The notes below the pieces were generated by a model, which saw only the letters and a list, made by a program, of their open reading frames with translations, made no database searches and was not told the DNA's origin. A program made the translations under genes and the position numbers. DNA of 64,000 bases from Sporopachydermia quercuum (lineage: Eukaryota > Ascomycota > Sporopachydermiomycetes > Sporopachydermiales > Sporopachydermiaceae). The stretch lies in contig BCGN01000006.1 of the NCBI GenBank assembly GCA_001599295.1, forward strand, positions 496,001-560,000. The letters run 5' to 3'. Below, in pieces: positions 21,040-33,667 of this stretch. Within the stretch, counting starts at the first letter, position 1. Every line of letters starts with the position of its first letter.

Positions 21040-21972
21040 TTTGAGTTACTTACAGAACCGGCCCGCCCCAAAAACTCAATATAAAATCCCAATAGTAGTA
21101 TCTCACTAAATTGTGATTATCGAACTAGTTTATGGCTAGCTATCAGCCAGAATGAATAAATAAAGATGTGAAGATAGTGAGAAGAATAGACCAGAAAACC
21201 AGAAGATAAATTGAAATAGGTTAGAAGAAAGTTGAATGAACAAAATAAAACTGATGATGTAATCATAAATACAGAAGTAGATCAGAAGAGACTAGGCATG
21301 TTTGATGTACAGTGAAGATTTATCCTACAGTGTTCTGAAACGAACAGCAATTTAACATCAATCTATTAAGGAAATGATGGTAGCAGGTTCTTAAGATTAG
21401 TAGCAATAGCTGTTCTTTATACACATATGTTTTTTCAGCTTTGTATAATATAAGGAATATGTGTAGTGTATTTTGTTTTGCACTTTTAGAGGCTTGGCAA
21501 AAGTAAAACAAACAGGTACATCTATTTTACATAATAATGCATATATATTGCATGCTCTTTCTTGTTTTCTGTTGATAAAGAAGGATGAAGCTGCTTCCAA
21601 CAGAGGTGTCAAATGATTCAAGCTTTATGTGCATAAGATATAACATATTAAAGGCATATTATATCTATAGATGGCTTTGTTAGTTGTTGTTCTTTCAGAT
21701 TTTGCGCTATACTTTGACTAGATGGTTACCACATAAATATGATGAAATATCTGTATAGTAGTGCAAGGTGATACCGTCCAATCTATTTATACATGGCTGC
21801 TACTTATCATAATTAATGATTTCAGCTACACTAATGAATGCTACGTTATCGAATCTTAATTGCTTGAATGTTTATTCTTTTATACATGATCATAATCCTC
21901 AAAGCCCCAATTATCCTAACTTAATGTTTCATCAATTCTAAGTGCTAGTCATAGACTATACTATCACCCTTT
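21040..21972. other. Intergenic region upstream of TFA2
   Basis: About 930 bp between TFA2 and the next minus-strand gene. Two overlapping minus-strand open frames (21320-21621) look like chance. No motif was recognised. Confidence 0.5.
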
Positions 21973-23403
21973 CTATTCGCAAAGAAGGCCATTTCCCAAT
22001 GGCAAACTCGGTGCTGTTAATACCGATCTTTCATGCTTTGTTTCCATTTCAATACAAGTATCTTGAATCATTTTGTTCAAGTAAGCTTTCTTCGATCCAG
22101 GAGAGATGGACATCAGATACTCCTTAGCAGCTGCGATAATGAACTCTGCTGTTTCGTGTTTTGATACAGGTAATTCACTTGCAAGTAGCATTAAACCAGC
22201 AAGCATTGAAGACTCGGTTAACGACTCGTTTCTCAACATTCCGTCAATGTTTTTCAAATAAGGAACTAGTTTCTGAACTTCAGGTGAATCCACATCACCC
22301 GTTGTATAATCATGGCCTTTAGAGAATAATTCCTTTCCAATAACAAATAGAAGCCTTTGATTCCTGTTCAGTGCACCTTGACCGTTTTTCAACGTAAGAT
22401 TTATTGCATAATCACTTATCAAAAAAGTTTCTGACACTCTTTTAATACTTAAAGCACTGGACCATAAGTTCACAACAGACGATATGATCCTAGTTGCATC
22501 TTTATCAAAGGGTAATAGGTTCGTTAGTTGCATTTTCCATCTACCTAATAGTTCCGACAAAGCAAATGTTTTCCTTTCATTGTTGATATTGGCATGCTTA
22601 TTCAGTAGTAAAGTAGCTCTATACAATGCTCTCTCGGCGTTAGGAGAGATTTGATTAGTTTCAATAGCAGGAATCCAAATTGTATCAAAATTTTTGTAAA
22701 TCATTGATTTCGCTTGATCTTTAAGTCCAAGTTGAAAAAATTTATATGCTGTTAGAACAGAAAAATCTGTGGTATTAGTAGTGGACCAGTCACTAAGGGC
22801 CAGAAAAGCGCCCTCGGAACCAGGAGAGTTCATTTTTGATAAAATGGCATAAAGCGAAGATGCATCAAGTGTTCTATGGGATAGAATATGTTTAGCAACG
22901 TTAAACGACAACTTTCCACTATAGAAAAGAGTATCAAAACACTCAAGCACATCTTCTGCCGTTTCGCAGCTTTGTAGATACCGACCGATGTTCTTGTCAA
23001 TGTGCTTAATCGATGGTAAAGAGTTAGGACTCAACTTGCTTTCAGCTACTGAAATAAGTTCAGGCCCATAGACTGGTTTATTCCTTTTTGTTTTCTTTTC
23101 AAAAATTGGTGGTTTTGTCAGAACCTCCATACCTTCCATCACTGCTTTGTAATGAAGGTTTAGTAGAAGCTCATTGTAAGTATCGTACTCTTGTTTACCC
23201 TGAGTTATCTTGTTGGCAGTTTCATTTTCTACGCTGTTTTTTAAAGAGCTTTTCCTAGATAACTCAGAGGTTGTGTTGTTTAAACTATTGTATAGTTGCT
23301 TCAGGCGGCTTTGGTCTAATGCTGTAAACCCTGTAGACAAGTTCGCCGATTGGATCACAGGTAAGAGCCATTGCCATTGAAATGGCGCTCTGAGTAGCTT
23401 CAT
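21973..23403 (-). CDS. Unrecognised protein, probably mitochondrial
   Basis: The 476-residue product starts at the ATG ending at 23403 (MKLLRAPFQWQWLLPVIQSA). The frame continues upstream only to a GTG. The first 30 residues contain Arg and Lys but no acidic residue, and are followed by STGFTALDQSRLKQL, which looks like a mitochondrial targeting sequence. The rest is predicted by eye to be helical with repeated aliphatic-aromatic patterns (for example AYKFFQLGLKDQAKSMIYKN), suggesting an alpha-solenoid or degenerate PPR-like fold. Yeast mitochondrial translation and RNA-stability factors often look like this and diverge fast. I do not recognise a specific ortholog. Its length and lack of stops support a real gene. 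Confidence 0.7.
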   Translation of the reverse strand: MKLLRAPFQWQWLLPVIQSANLSTGFTALDQSRLKQLYNSLNNTTSELSRKSSLKNSVENETANKITQGKQEYDTYNELLLNLHYKAVMEGMEVLTKPPIFEKKTKRNKPVYGPELISVAESKLSPNSLPSIKHIDKNIGRYLQSCETAEDVLECFDTLFYSGKLSFNVAKHILSHRTLDASSLYAILSKMNSPGSEGAFLALSDWSTTNTTDFSVLTAYKFFQLGLKDQAKSMIYKNFDTIWIPAIETNQISPNAERALYRATLLLNKHANINNERKTFALSELLGRWKMQLTNLLPFDKDATRIISSVVNLWSSALSIKRVSETFLISDYAINLTLKNGQGALNRNQRLLFVIGKELFSKGHDYTTGDVDSPEVQKLVPYLKNIDGMLRNESLTESSMLAGLMLLASELPVSKHETAEFIIAAAKEYLMSISPGSKKAYLNKMIQDTCIEMETKHERSVLTAPSLPLGNGLLCE

Positions 23404-25213
23404 TGGTGTAATCACAATTACGCACTTGATCCTCACAAACTATACAATCAGGGATAATATGAGAAGAAAAAAACTGATTACTTCGAAATTATAAATTTGA
23501 ATATCCAGCTATATCGAGGATTATGTACGTACTGACCTTCATTCATGTTGATAAGAACGATATAGAATTTAGGAAAGAGAAATAGATGACAAAACGGAGA
23601 TTATAGGAATAGCTCCAACATCAGGTCATTCTTAGAAAGAACGAGGTGCATTATTTCCGACTTACATAACTAAGGTACCAAGTTTACAATGAAAGAGATG
23701 TCCTTCCAGTAAGAACATATTATACCCTGGACAAAAGAAAATCCAGCTATGTTATCTTGGTATGAAATATTATAGTCTGGTTTGAATAATAAAAGTCAAA
23801 GTGTTCAATGATAAACCGTTGGGAAATTGGTTGTTTAAAATAGCTGCTTATTGAATCTTGGACTAAAAAATTGATACGGAAATAATATCAAAATTATCTC
23901 CGTTATCTGAATCTGTGGACCAAATCAACATGGAGTAATATAAGCAGTTTATGTTCCCATGCTATGACTACTAGAATGTATTCATTATATTGTTTCAACG
24001 ATAAAACATTGTCTGCCCTGAGATGTATTTTAGAATTGCTTTTCGTTATGCTTAAGAAAAAGTAACTTACGATCGATCATATGATTCTACTGTAAATCAT
24101 AAACACCCTACACAGGTAAAAAAGTACATTGACTCCGTGATCATCAGATGTACCTACAGGNATTCATTAACACATATAGAATTCTAACTACACAGCATTA
24201 TAAATCTTTCACTATCTTATTGATCTGTCTCAACCAGTAGGTCATCACCATTTCATGGGTCAGCCTGACTTGGTAAACCAACGGCGGCCTCCAACAGCGA
24301 TGGTTTTAAGGTTGAGTAAGAGATATTCCCATTAATCTGGGAAAAACGAAACGGAAAAAAAGAGTATCAAGCTCTCATTTATTTATAAATACACAGTTGA
24401 TCTATGTATTTGTCTCATTTTTCCTTGATTATAAAATTATCAATCAGTCATTCATATTTATTACTGACAAACAGAAAGAAGAAAGGACTTCATTGAAAGA
24501 AATTTTTCACATGGTAAGTTGATTGACAAATTCATATAATTCCAATAGACCATCCTTAATGAGACGGAGATAATATTTATGATTATACTGTATGGATTAT
24601 GTTACAAAAATGGCGAAACAGAATAACAATTTGACATAAATAGAAGGTTGAATAGTCCTCAGAGTCATACAATGTCATATCTTCAGAAGTAGAAAAGAAC
24701 CAACGAAATGTAAGTTTGTTGAGAGAATAGTACCAATGCGAGAAATAGAATATGAAATAAGGTGTGTCAAAAGGGGTGTGTAAAAGGGGTGTGTAAAAAG
24801 GGATGTGTAAAAAGGTGAAAATGTCTTTTGGGTGCAAGCTTCTTTGTTTGGAAGGAGAGAAGAATTAGATATGATAAGAAGGCTGCGAAAGACGAACAGA
24901 AGGCAATCAAACGTGGTCTATAGATCTACGTATATTATCATACATATGATCGTACAGTAGGCTTTTCGAATCACAGAGTTAGTACCTTTGTTTATGTCTT
25001 TGTCTTTTTGGTAGATAGATTGCGATTCTTTTGAGTTGTAAAATGTGGAATTAGGGTCAAAAGCGCTTAGCTGATAACCATCAGGGTTTTTGTTGGTATT
25101 AATTTTTTACCCTAGTTTTATTCTACATGCACATATTACTTATTACATAACTAATCATTACTTATATTGTATTATAGAAGTCTATGTATATAAATACAGC
25201 TCACTCACTACAT
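23404..25213. other. Intergenic region with GC-richer patch and minisatellite
   Basis: About 1.8 kb between the mitochondrial-like gene and ADH1. A GC-richer patch at 24230-24345 contains short hairpins (TTGG/CCAA near 24273 and TTCCCA/TGGGAA at 24326-24343) and might be a structured RNA, but it fits no family I know. A telomere-like tandem repeat lies at 24759-24817 (separate entry). N at 24161. Confidence 0.4.
24759..24817 (+). repeat. 13-14-bp G/T-rich tandem repeat, telomere-like
   Basis: Four to five head-to-tail units of roughly AAAAGGGGTGTGT. The GGTGTGT core starts at 24761, 24775 and 24788, a variant GGATGTGT at 24801, and a truncated GGTG at about 24814. The GGTGT core is shared by many yeast telomere repeats and Rap1-type sites. 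It lies about 400 bp beyond the ADH1 stop. Confidence 0.75.
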
Positions 25214-26263
25214 CTAGTAGGAAGTATCGACAACAATTCTACCGAGAATTTCACCCTTCTTCATCTTATCGTAGACATCAGCGAGGGTTGATAAACCAGC
25301 AACCTTGAAAGGAGATGAGACTAAACCTCTAGCAAAGAAATCAATGGCTTCGGCAGAGTCAGCTCTGTTACCCACATAAGAACCTCTAATGGAAACAGAC
25401 TTGACGACAGCGGAGAAGACTTCAGCCTTGCAAACAGCACCAGCGGGTAAGCCGACTAAAACGACGGTACCAGTGGCTCTGACGTATTCGACGGAAGTAG
25501 AGATAGCCTTGTCAGAAACAGAGACATTGATGACACCATGGGGACCACCGTTAGTAGCCTCGATAACATCCTTGACCAAATCTTGAGAAGTGGTGAAATC
25601 AATGTACTTTTCAGCACCTAATTCAAGACAGAGCTTACCCTTTTCAGCACCACCGTCGATGGCAAGAACTCTGTAACCCATAGCCTTACCGTATTGGATA
25701 GCAAGAGTTCCTAAACCACCACCAGCACCAGAGACACAGACCCATTGGCCAGCTTGGAGTTCAGCGGTCTTCAAAGCCTTGTAAACAGTAATACCAGCAC
25801 ATAGGATAGGGGCAACTGCGTCCAAGGCAACGTTCTTGGGAATTCTAGCGGCGTGAACAGCATTGGCTGTAGCGTACTGTTGGAAAGAACCATCGTGTGT
25901 GTAACCTGATAACACAGCGGCGGCGCAGTTAGGCTCATTACCATTTTGACAGAACTCACAGTTCAAACAAGATGCATTCAACCACTTGATACCAGCATAG
26001 TCTCCAATTTCCCACCCCTTGACGTTCTCTCCAAGAGCAACAACGACACCGGCACCTTCGTGCCCGCCAACCAAAGGTAACTTGGTGGCAAGAGGCCAAT
26101 CACCTTGCCAAGCATGGAGATCGGTGTGACACACGCCAGAGTACTTAACGTTGATGAGAATTTCATCAGCGGCAGGGGTAGGAACTGGGATATCAGTGTA
26201 CTTGAGAGGTCCACCGTTTTCGTAGAAAACGACAGCCTTTTGGGTCTTGGGAATTTCAACCAT
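25214..26263 (-). CDS. ADH1: Zinc-dependent alcohol dehydrogenase, cytosolic Adh1 type
   Basis: Interconverts ethanol and acetaldehyde with NAD(H). The 349-residue product is close to S. cerevisiae Adh1 (348). Catalytic zinc ligands are Cys45 (GVCHTD), His68 (GGHEG) and Cys155. Structural zinc cysteines are 99, 102, 105 and 113 ([15 protein letters not shown]). The Rossmann glycine motif GAGGGLG is at 179-185. There is no N-terminal targeting extension, so it is cytosolic; a mitochondrial Adh3 type is unlikely. The codon choice looks strongly biased (many GGT, GTT/GTC, TTG), typical of a highly expressed gene. TATA-like sequences lie 155-190 bp upstream. The symbol ADH1 marks the family; the yeast may carry several paralogs. 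Confidence 0.93.
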   Translation of the reverse strand: MVEIPKTQKAVVFYENGGPLKYTDIPVPTPAADEILINVKYSGVCHTDLHAWQGDWPLATKLPLVGGHEGAGVVVALGENVKGWEIGDYAGIKWLNASCLNCEFCQNGNEPNCAAAVLSGYTHDGSFQQYATANAVHAARIPKNVALDAVAPILCAGITVYKALKTAELQAGQWVCVSGAGGGLGTLAIQYGKAMGYRVLAIDGGAEKGKLCLELGAEKYIDFTTSQDLVKDVIEATNGGPHGVINVSVSDKAISTSVEYVRATGTVVLVGLPAGAVCKAEVFSAVVKSVSIRGSYVGNRADSAEAIDFFARGLVSSPFKVAGLSTLADVYDKMKKGEILGRIVVDTSY

Positions 26264-26416
26264 TTTTGTATTTTATTTAATTATTGTATTGAGGTTTAGC
26301 AATTAATTGATAATATAAAGATCAACTACTTGATTACTATATTATTTAATCTGCATGAGGGAAAATAAATATAAGAAAGGAAATAACTGTGAAAAGGAGA
26401 GAAGGAAAGACACTGA

Positions 26417-26452
26417 TTTATATAAAAGGAAATATAAAGAAGCTTTATATAT
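26417..26452 (-). promoter_or_regulatory. TATA-like elements of ADH1
   Basis: Read on the minus strand, TATATAAAG lies at 26443-26451 and a second TATATAAAT about 25 bp further in, some 155-190 bp before the ADH1 ATG. Spacing and sequence fit a strong yeast core promoter. Confidence 0.45.
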
Positions 26453-29400
26453 GTGTGGTGGATGATTCTATGTTATTCAATTGACACGAAGCGAACCAAC
26501 TCCTAATTCAGTACGATAGGGACGAGACGACCATTTTTCGTTCTTTCAGGAGAGAACAGATGTCAGAAAGAGAGGCATGATGGACGGATAAATGTAAGAT
26601 ATAGACGTAAGACTATGAGTGATGGAGAAGAAAACACTTCACAATCATTGTCTTGATTAAGTTTAATGGCTGTCATACTAACTGTAACAACGTTAAAGTA
26701 GTGATTGTTTATAATGATATATTAGATAAACAAGAACAGGGCTATTTGAATATGAAGCATTGATTGTGAAGCGGGAAGTAATATGAAGAAAAGAATCTAG
26801 TAGATTCTGATTTTCGATTGATCATAGATGTGTTGACAGACTACAGTCTCAATAAGATTCCTACGTTTAGTCCATTTTGTTGGATGATTAAATTGTGAAT
26901 GGATGATAAATGAAGTAAGAAAAGGAATTGAGTTTGATAGTGAATGAGGTAAAGTTGAAATATACGTAAAAAATAAGAACAAGCTGAAGGAAGCAACATG
27001 ATTTATTTAAACTTTAAATTAAAGTTGCTCATGTTTACAAGTAAACGTTCCGTACGTTTATTGATAAGTGAGTCCCAGTTGAAAAAACTTGGTACTGAAA
27101 ATCTATAGAACAAGACTAAGAGAAAAGAGACGAAGGATCAAATAGACTGTTATAGTACAATAAAAGCAAAACGGTTGGAAAATGAAGAAGATAATGGTCT
27201 TTTACAAAGGCATAGTTTACTGTGATATTGATTCTATGATTATGATACTGAATATGGAAACCTAGTTCATCTGCAAGCAGAATGAAAATCGAGCCTCACT
27301 ATAAATGGTACACGAAAAGTTTCAAGATTGATGATTAATGGTGATGAGTTCAAAATAAAACAATTGATTAAATGGACGAAATTGTCATGAAGATTATTCA
27401 ATCTTGAGAGGAAACTCTTTTACTTTATGCCGTAATTGGCCACTACATTGAAACTATCCCTCTCATCCCCGTTTTAATGCTTAAATTTTGAACACGAGGA
27501 TGTGAACTGGTTCGTTGATTAAGCGCCAGTACATTGCAAGCAATAAAAACATTCAGATCAGATTTTGTACATCTTAATTTGTTGTATGCAGCAAGTTAAG
27601 ATGCATTTATTCATTCAAGAATATTCCCACTAGTAGTCCTAGAAATCCTTGCTCGGCAATCAACACTGCTATTATTTCTTACCACATATATTACATACAG
27701 CTCCTCAATTATGAATGTAGTAGACTGCCNATTGGCCGGATAATTGTAAACTGTCTGTTTCACAACCATGAAATCAATGATGATCCAAGAGTCAGTCTTG
27801 TATAAAATGATTCTACCATACTGATAGTTTCCTTGACCATACTTCAAATATAAAAAAGTATCATCACTTCGAATTAATGCAGTATCTGTACAGTTTTTTA
27901 ATATTTAGGTTGCTACTTAATAAATAAACTCTCTCTTCTTCTTTAACGTATTTCCTATTGATATTGAACTTGCCATCTCCTGATAGAGAGCACAATTACT
28001 GTTAATTCTGTTTCTTTAGAATGAAAAGTATCCAAGCTGGTGCTCTCATACACGAAATATCAATAACATGAATCAAAATCATAATCTGGATTGCTTCTCC
28101 TCTCTGAAACTATATGGATTTTCTCAATTCTTTACACTTCTATTCAATTTTCAATTTGTGAATTCGCCTCTTATAGTAAGTAAGCTACAGTTTCAGTCAA
28201 TCAAAGTTTCAATTAATAGTGCATACGGAAGAGGATCTGATTTCTATTTCTCACTTTATGATTATTGCATTTCATTCATTATATGAAAGACGAGAGCTCT
28301 ATCCTATTAGTAGAAGTATTATTGAAAAGCTTTACCTATTACTAAGTACACCGACAAGTCATCAAACAAAATCGGTGAGATTTGAGCGAAAACTCTTCCG
28401 GGGAATGAATCTGACATTGTTCATGCGATTGAGTATATTTGGACAATGATGAGACTTACCTATTGTTCACCTAATCTAATGATGGTCAACTAATACCAAG
28501 TAAATCAACTCATTTAAACCAACCAGTTTGAACTTTGAAAACAAATANTAACACATATGACAATTTTGATTGATCTCTAATAATAAATTCATTGATATTT
28601 GAAGCCACTATCTCTTTATCCTTTCCTTTCCTCCTTCGTATTCCATCATTTATTCCTCATTTCAAACTCAATTGAATTTCACATAACAGTTCGTTTAATA
28701 CGTTTTATATGGAGTATAAATAAAATGGCTTAGTTAATTACATAATCATTTTATGTTTCATACTAATAAAGTTAAAATTCATACTAGTGCGTCTCCTCAC
28801 TGTTGAAAGCTTTATCCCGGAATTGAATACTTCCTTACCACCTACTCCCTTTCCCNCAACTTTTTTCGATGTCAGTTCTATTATAGGTAAGACTATCATG
28901 GAGAGAATCACATAAATCATATTCAGCAGGAACTAAAGAGGGGTTGGATTTGTATACTGAATGAGTTCTAAGATCTGGTGGAATTCACTGTTTGAAAAGA
29001 ATAAATTAAGGTATGGACCCTTTTATGCAAGCCAACAAACAGCTGTCAAGTATTGGAGGTATCGGTTATCCATCTGAAGCAGAAAAAGCCACTTGATAAA
29101 CACCCTGGGTCTCCAAAAATTTACCAAATAGAAAAACTTATTTTCTATTCATTTTCATTAATTAACTAATTTGTTTTTGTCTAAGTAGTAACATGTCATA
29201 CCTAACGGTTCATTCCAACGGTTGAATACCTCAACGAGTAAGATTTGAGTTTACGTTGAAAACCTAAGTTCTTCCTCCTTAAAGCAAAATATATAGGGAA
29301 GCGATTATCCTCTTCAACCTTTCGATTGACCCTGCGTTTGGAGATAAGGAAGTTATGTTTTTGCATCGTGACTGTTTTGAAAATGGATAAGCTGGCAGTT

Positions 29401-30464
29401 AAATTCTTATAAAGTCAGTAATTACTGAAACCGTAAACTCTGTGTTGAATCATCTTTGCTTTGATCAATCAGAGATTTGATACATGGATGTATTATGAAT
29501 CATGCTGATATATAGTAATCCCCCTTTATTTATTTAATATTTCATCCCTTTTTTCTAAACAATACATTTTCAGACCTTCCTTCGTTCATTGATACAATCT
29601 TCTCCTTAGACTCAAATCCAACGGTTCAGATTAATTCAAACCAAAACCATCAGTTACTCACTTAGCAAAATACGGAAGAATTATAACGTTTACCATAATA
29701 ATTTTACAATCCCAGATAGATCTATACCTATTTATAGGCAGATGCCTTTATACGTTTTAAAATTCGTCTCCTTCGTCTCCTTCGGCTGATCCGATGACCC
29801 CGGATTTCTGATGCTCTTCGTTTGATTAAGCTTTAAGCTTTGCGCTTAAAGTNAACTTTGTCTCGAACTTTATGCAGGAAAATGTACGGTGCCAGCTCCG
29901 CTTCGATCATCCGAAGAGAAACTATCCGAGTTTTAGTATTGAAGGTAAATACTGTTGAGGATCGGAGGAATTAGTAGTGTTTATTGAACCTTGACACTAA
30001 GGTGGACCAAGTACAACTACTGTGATTAGCTTGAAGGTTGTTCTTACAAGGTTTTTACGAGTAATAAAAATTCAAGAGAAGAAGATAAGTGCTCTGTGGT
30101 ATGACGGGACCAGGTATGATTGATATATATGATAAGTTGTATATCATGAAAAGAAGTTGAGGTATAGGAGTGAGATCAGACTTGCTAGCTCAAAAAAANG
30201 AAGGTGGAAACAATAGCTAAAGTCTTTGGTTGAGAAGAGCTATATATATCCGTTAATAAGAGCTTCGATACTTTATCAAACGTATTTCAATCAGTTGTTA
30301 CGATGAAATCATTTGATTCATATTATTAAGATGCTCACCCTGAACAGACTGTAAGTATCAACATAGTTATCAAACTTATGTTGTATGTCTAGCTAATGGA
30401 TAGCAATATTGAATCTATTATGCCATAAGCTCTCGCTCCATTTATACTAGGTTGTTCCAACCAA

Positions 30465-30497
30465 TGAAATGTAATTGGCNNNGCCAATTACATTTCA
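30465..30497. repeat. 15-bp perfect inverted repeat around a three-N gap
   Basis: TGAAATGTAATTGGC at 30465-30479 is the exact reverse complement of 30483-30497, separated only by NNN. A smaller hairpin, GGTTG-TTC-CAACC, sits just before it at 30451-30463. Confidence 0.85.
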
Positions 30498-30820
30498 CCC
30501 TATCTATCTTACAAGCCAATAGCTTGTTGCGGGGAGAGCTAAATTAACGGAGTTAAATAGTTAAACGAATAAATTATTCACATACAAATCATCTCTATTA
30601 GAAATATCCTTTATCTGCATGAAAATTTAAAATATGATGTAAGTCTTGCTAATTTAAATGCATACTTTATGCATCATACCGGAATATTCTATGGTTGTAT
30701 AGATACTAATTATATTACAGCCGAAATAGAGTACAATGGATCAATTGTAAGGGGATAAATTCAATTAATATCACTGGTTTATTCAAATTTTATTTCAGCT
30801 TATTCTCTAGTTCTGAAAGG

Positions 30821-30827
30821 TATAAAT
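30821..30827 (+). promoter_or_regulatory. TATA-like element of THI4
   Basis: TATAAAT 152 bp upstream of the THI4 start, at a normal yeast distance. No other candidate lies closer. Thiamine-responsive sites could not be identified. Confidence 0.35.
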
Positions 30828-30924
30828 TGAAACTGAAATCTTCTTTGCTACTGTTGATGATGTACTTGTTGTACTGTCAAATAAGCGATGATCTATCCTT
30901 AGAGAAGTAACCAACAAAACGTAA

Positions 30925-31953
<1,029 letters not shown>

Positions 31954-32683
31954 ATGTTTCGAGAAGGAAGAGTAGGCACTGAATTGATTCTCGCAAAACT
32001 ACCATATTGCTGGTCAATAGCTGCAAAAGATATCTAGTTTAGTTTTGTTGATTATTTCCAACTTTTGTTTATATGACTGAATATTTTATTAATAGTAAGA
32101 AGGAAAGATCCTCCTCTGTAGGTAACTTCATTGAGGACCTGAACTGGTAGGTAATAGAATATNCTTGTACATACAAATGATGCATAAAGTGCATGCTAGT
32201 ACAGGATTCTGATCCTCTGACTTCTTTTCACAAAACTGCTACATGGCATAAGATAAGTATTCATCCAGCTGATTTTTTTGTTTTTTCCTTTGAAGTCCAA
32301 TTCTGCTACACCATTTTATTCTAACTTTAATTCCGAATCATTATTTGTATCTCTTTCTTGTAGAGGAAAATAAGATAGTTCTGAGTCAATCAACTCATCA
32401 TTCATTCATTATTCTTGTAGTCTTAAAACAGATACAACAACCTATGATTCATGTCCACAGTTCCTTTTGTCCTTAAACGCTTTCAGAAATCTTCTTTGGA
32501 CAGTCTTCTGGACACTTTTCAGCGTCAAAGGATTTTTAAGTCTATCAACAGGTATTATTGGATCGTATCATGAGGAATCTAGCTATTATATTTTTCTCAT
32601 GATTATGCTGGATACCGAAGCAAAAACGTTTGTTTGCCCTTTCTAAGACATATCTACAACCTTTCATATTTACTTGTCACAAT
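31954..32683. other. Intergenic region THI4 to next plus-strand gene
   Basis: About 730 bp, AT-rich, with an N at 32163. No gene or clear element was seen. Confidence 0.5.
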
Positions 32684-33367
32684 ATGGAAGCTCGAGTTAG
32701 TAGGAAAGACCTGTTTGACGAACCAGAAAACACTGAGATATTTGATCCTCCGCTGTTACCATTTGAACTGGAGATTGAGGAGATATCTGTTGATCAAACA
32801 AAGGACAAAACACTGCAGAATGGATATGGAAATTTAACTAGTGGACAACGAGGAGATCAGGAGCAAAAACGAGAGGAAGAAGAAGAGGAGTATGTGTTTA
32901 ATCTTTTCTCATCTTCAACTCAAGCAAAAGTATCATTAAGATCTCCTTCTCCCGAGCCATATAACCCCCCTTCACGACCTGACAGTTACTATTTTCACAA
33001 TTTAGCAGAAGCAGAAAAGCTCAATATAAACAAAAGCGCCATTAGTGGTGACCAGATAGTACAACAAAGCAAATCTGCATGGCCTGGGATGGTTAAACCT
33101 TGGAAAGTCATACATCTTAATGAGTACAACGCAAAGACAGAGAAAGAAAATAGAAAGCGAAGACCAGGTAAGAAAAATAGGCTGCGGAGAGCCGAAATAT
33201 TGGCAAAGAAGAAGGAACAGAAAAAGAAAGAGTTGAAAGCGAGAAAACACTTTGGTTTCAATAAGAGGAATTTTTTGGGGGGTAAAATTGCTAATGGTAG
33301 TAGTAAACAAACTATCAAGAGACAGAAAACAGTTGAGAGCCAAAAACCAAAATACAGAACAGAATAA
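32684..33367 (+). CDS. Small acidic/basic coiled-coil protein, possibly nucleolar
   Basis: The 227-residue product starts at the first ATG (MEARVSRKDLFDEPENTEIF); the frame continues upstream only to a TTG. The acidic N-terminal half contains the block EEYVFNLFSSS, then VSLRSPSPEPYNPPSRPDSYYF. This resembles a fungal protein family of unknown function (I think of DUF2011, but I am not sure). The C-terminal half is a long Lys/Arg-rich helix (KKNRLRRAEILAKKKEQKKK) as found in ribosome-biogenesis and nucleolar proteins. No catalytic domain is visible. It ends convergent with COG5, 300 bp away. Function unassigned. Confidence 0.7.
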   Translation: MEARVSRKDLFDEPENTEIFDPPLLPFELEIEEISVDQTKDKTLQNGYGNLTSGQRGDQEQKREEEEEEYVFNLFSSSTQAKVSLRSPSPEPYNPPSRPDSYYFHNLAEAEKLNINKSAISGDQIVQQSKSAWPGMVKPWKVIHLNEYNAKTEKENRKRRPGKKNRLRRAEILAKKKEQKKKELKARKHFGFNKRNFLGGKIANGSSKQTIKRQKTVESQKPKYRTE

Positions 33368-33667
33368 TGTAAGGGAATGTGGAGAGACGTATCTCGAGAA
33401 TGTTTATGAATGTAATATTATGATGGATTATGACCAATTTACAGTATTAGTTTACTGTAGATGTCATAAAGAATGACGTGATGTATAATGCAACACTTTG
33501 TAGCGAAGATAGTTAGGTTGCATGATCAGCTATGAACAAACTTATAGGTTGATATTAACATAAGGAATGGCAACTGGACACACAAATTTCTCCTACATTA
33601 GCACTAGCTGAAAACATGAGACATGTGCTCTAATTCACCACGACATATTATACAATCTATTTATCAA
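33368..33667. other. Convergent intergenic region before COG5
   Basis: 300 bp between two stops. Nothing was seen beyond likely 3'UTRs. Confidence 0.5.
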
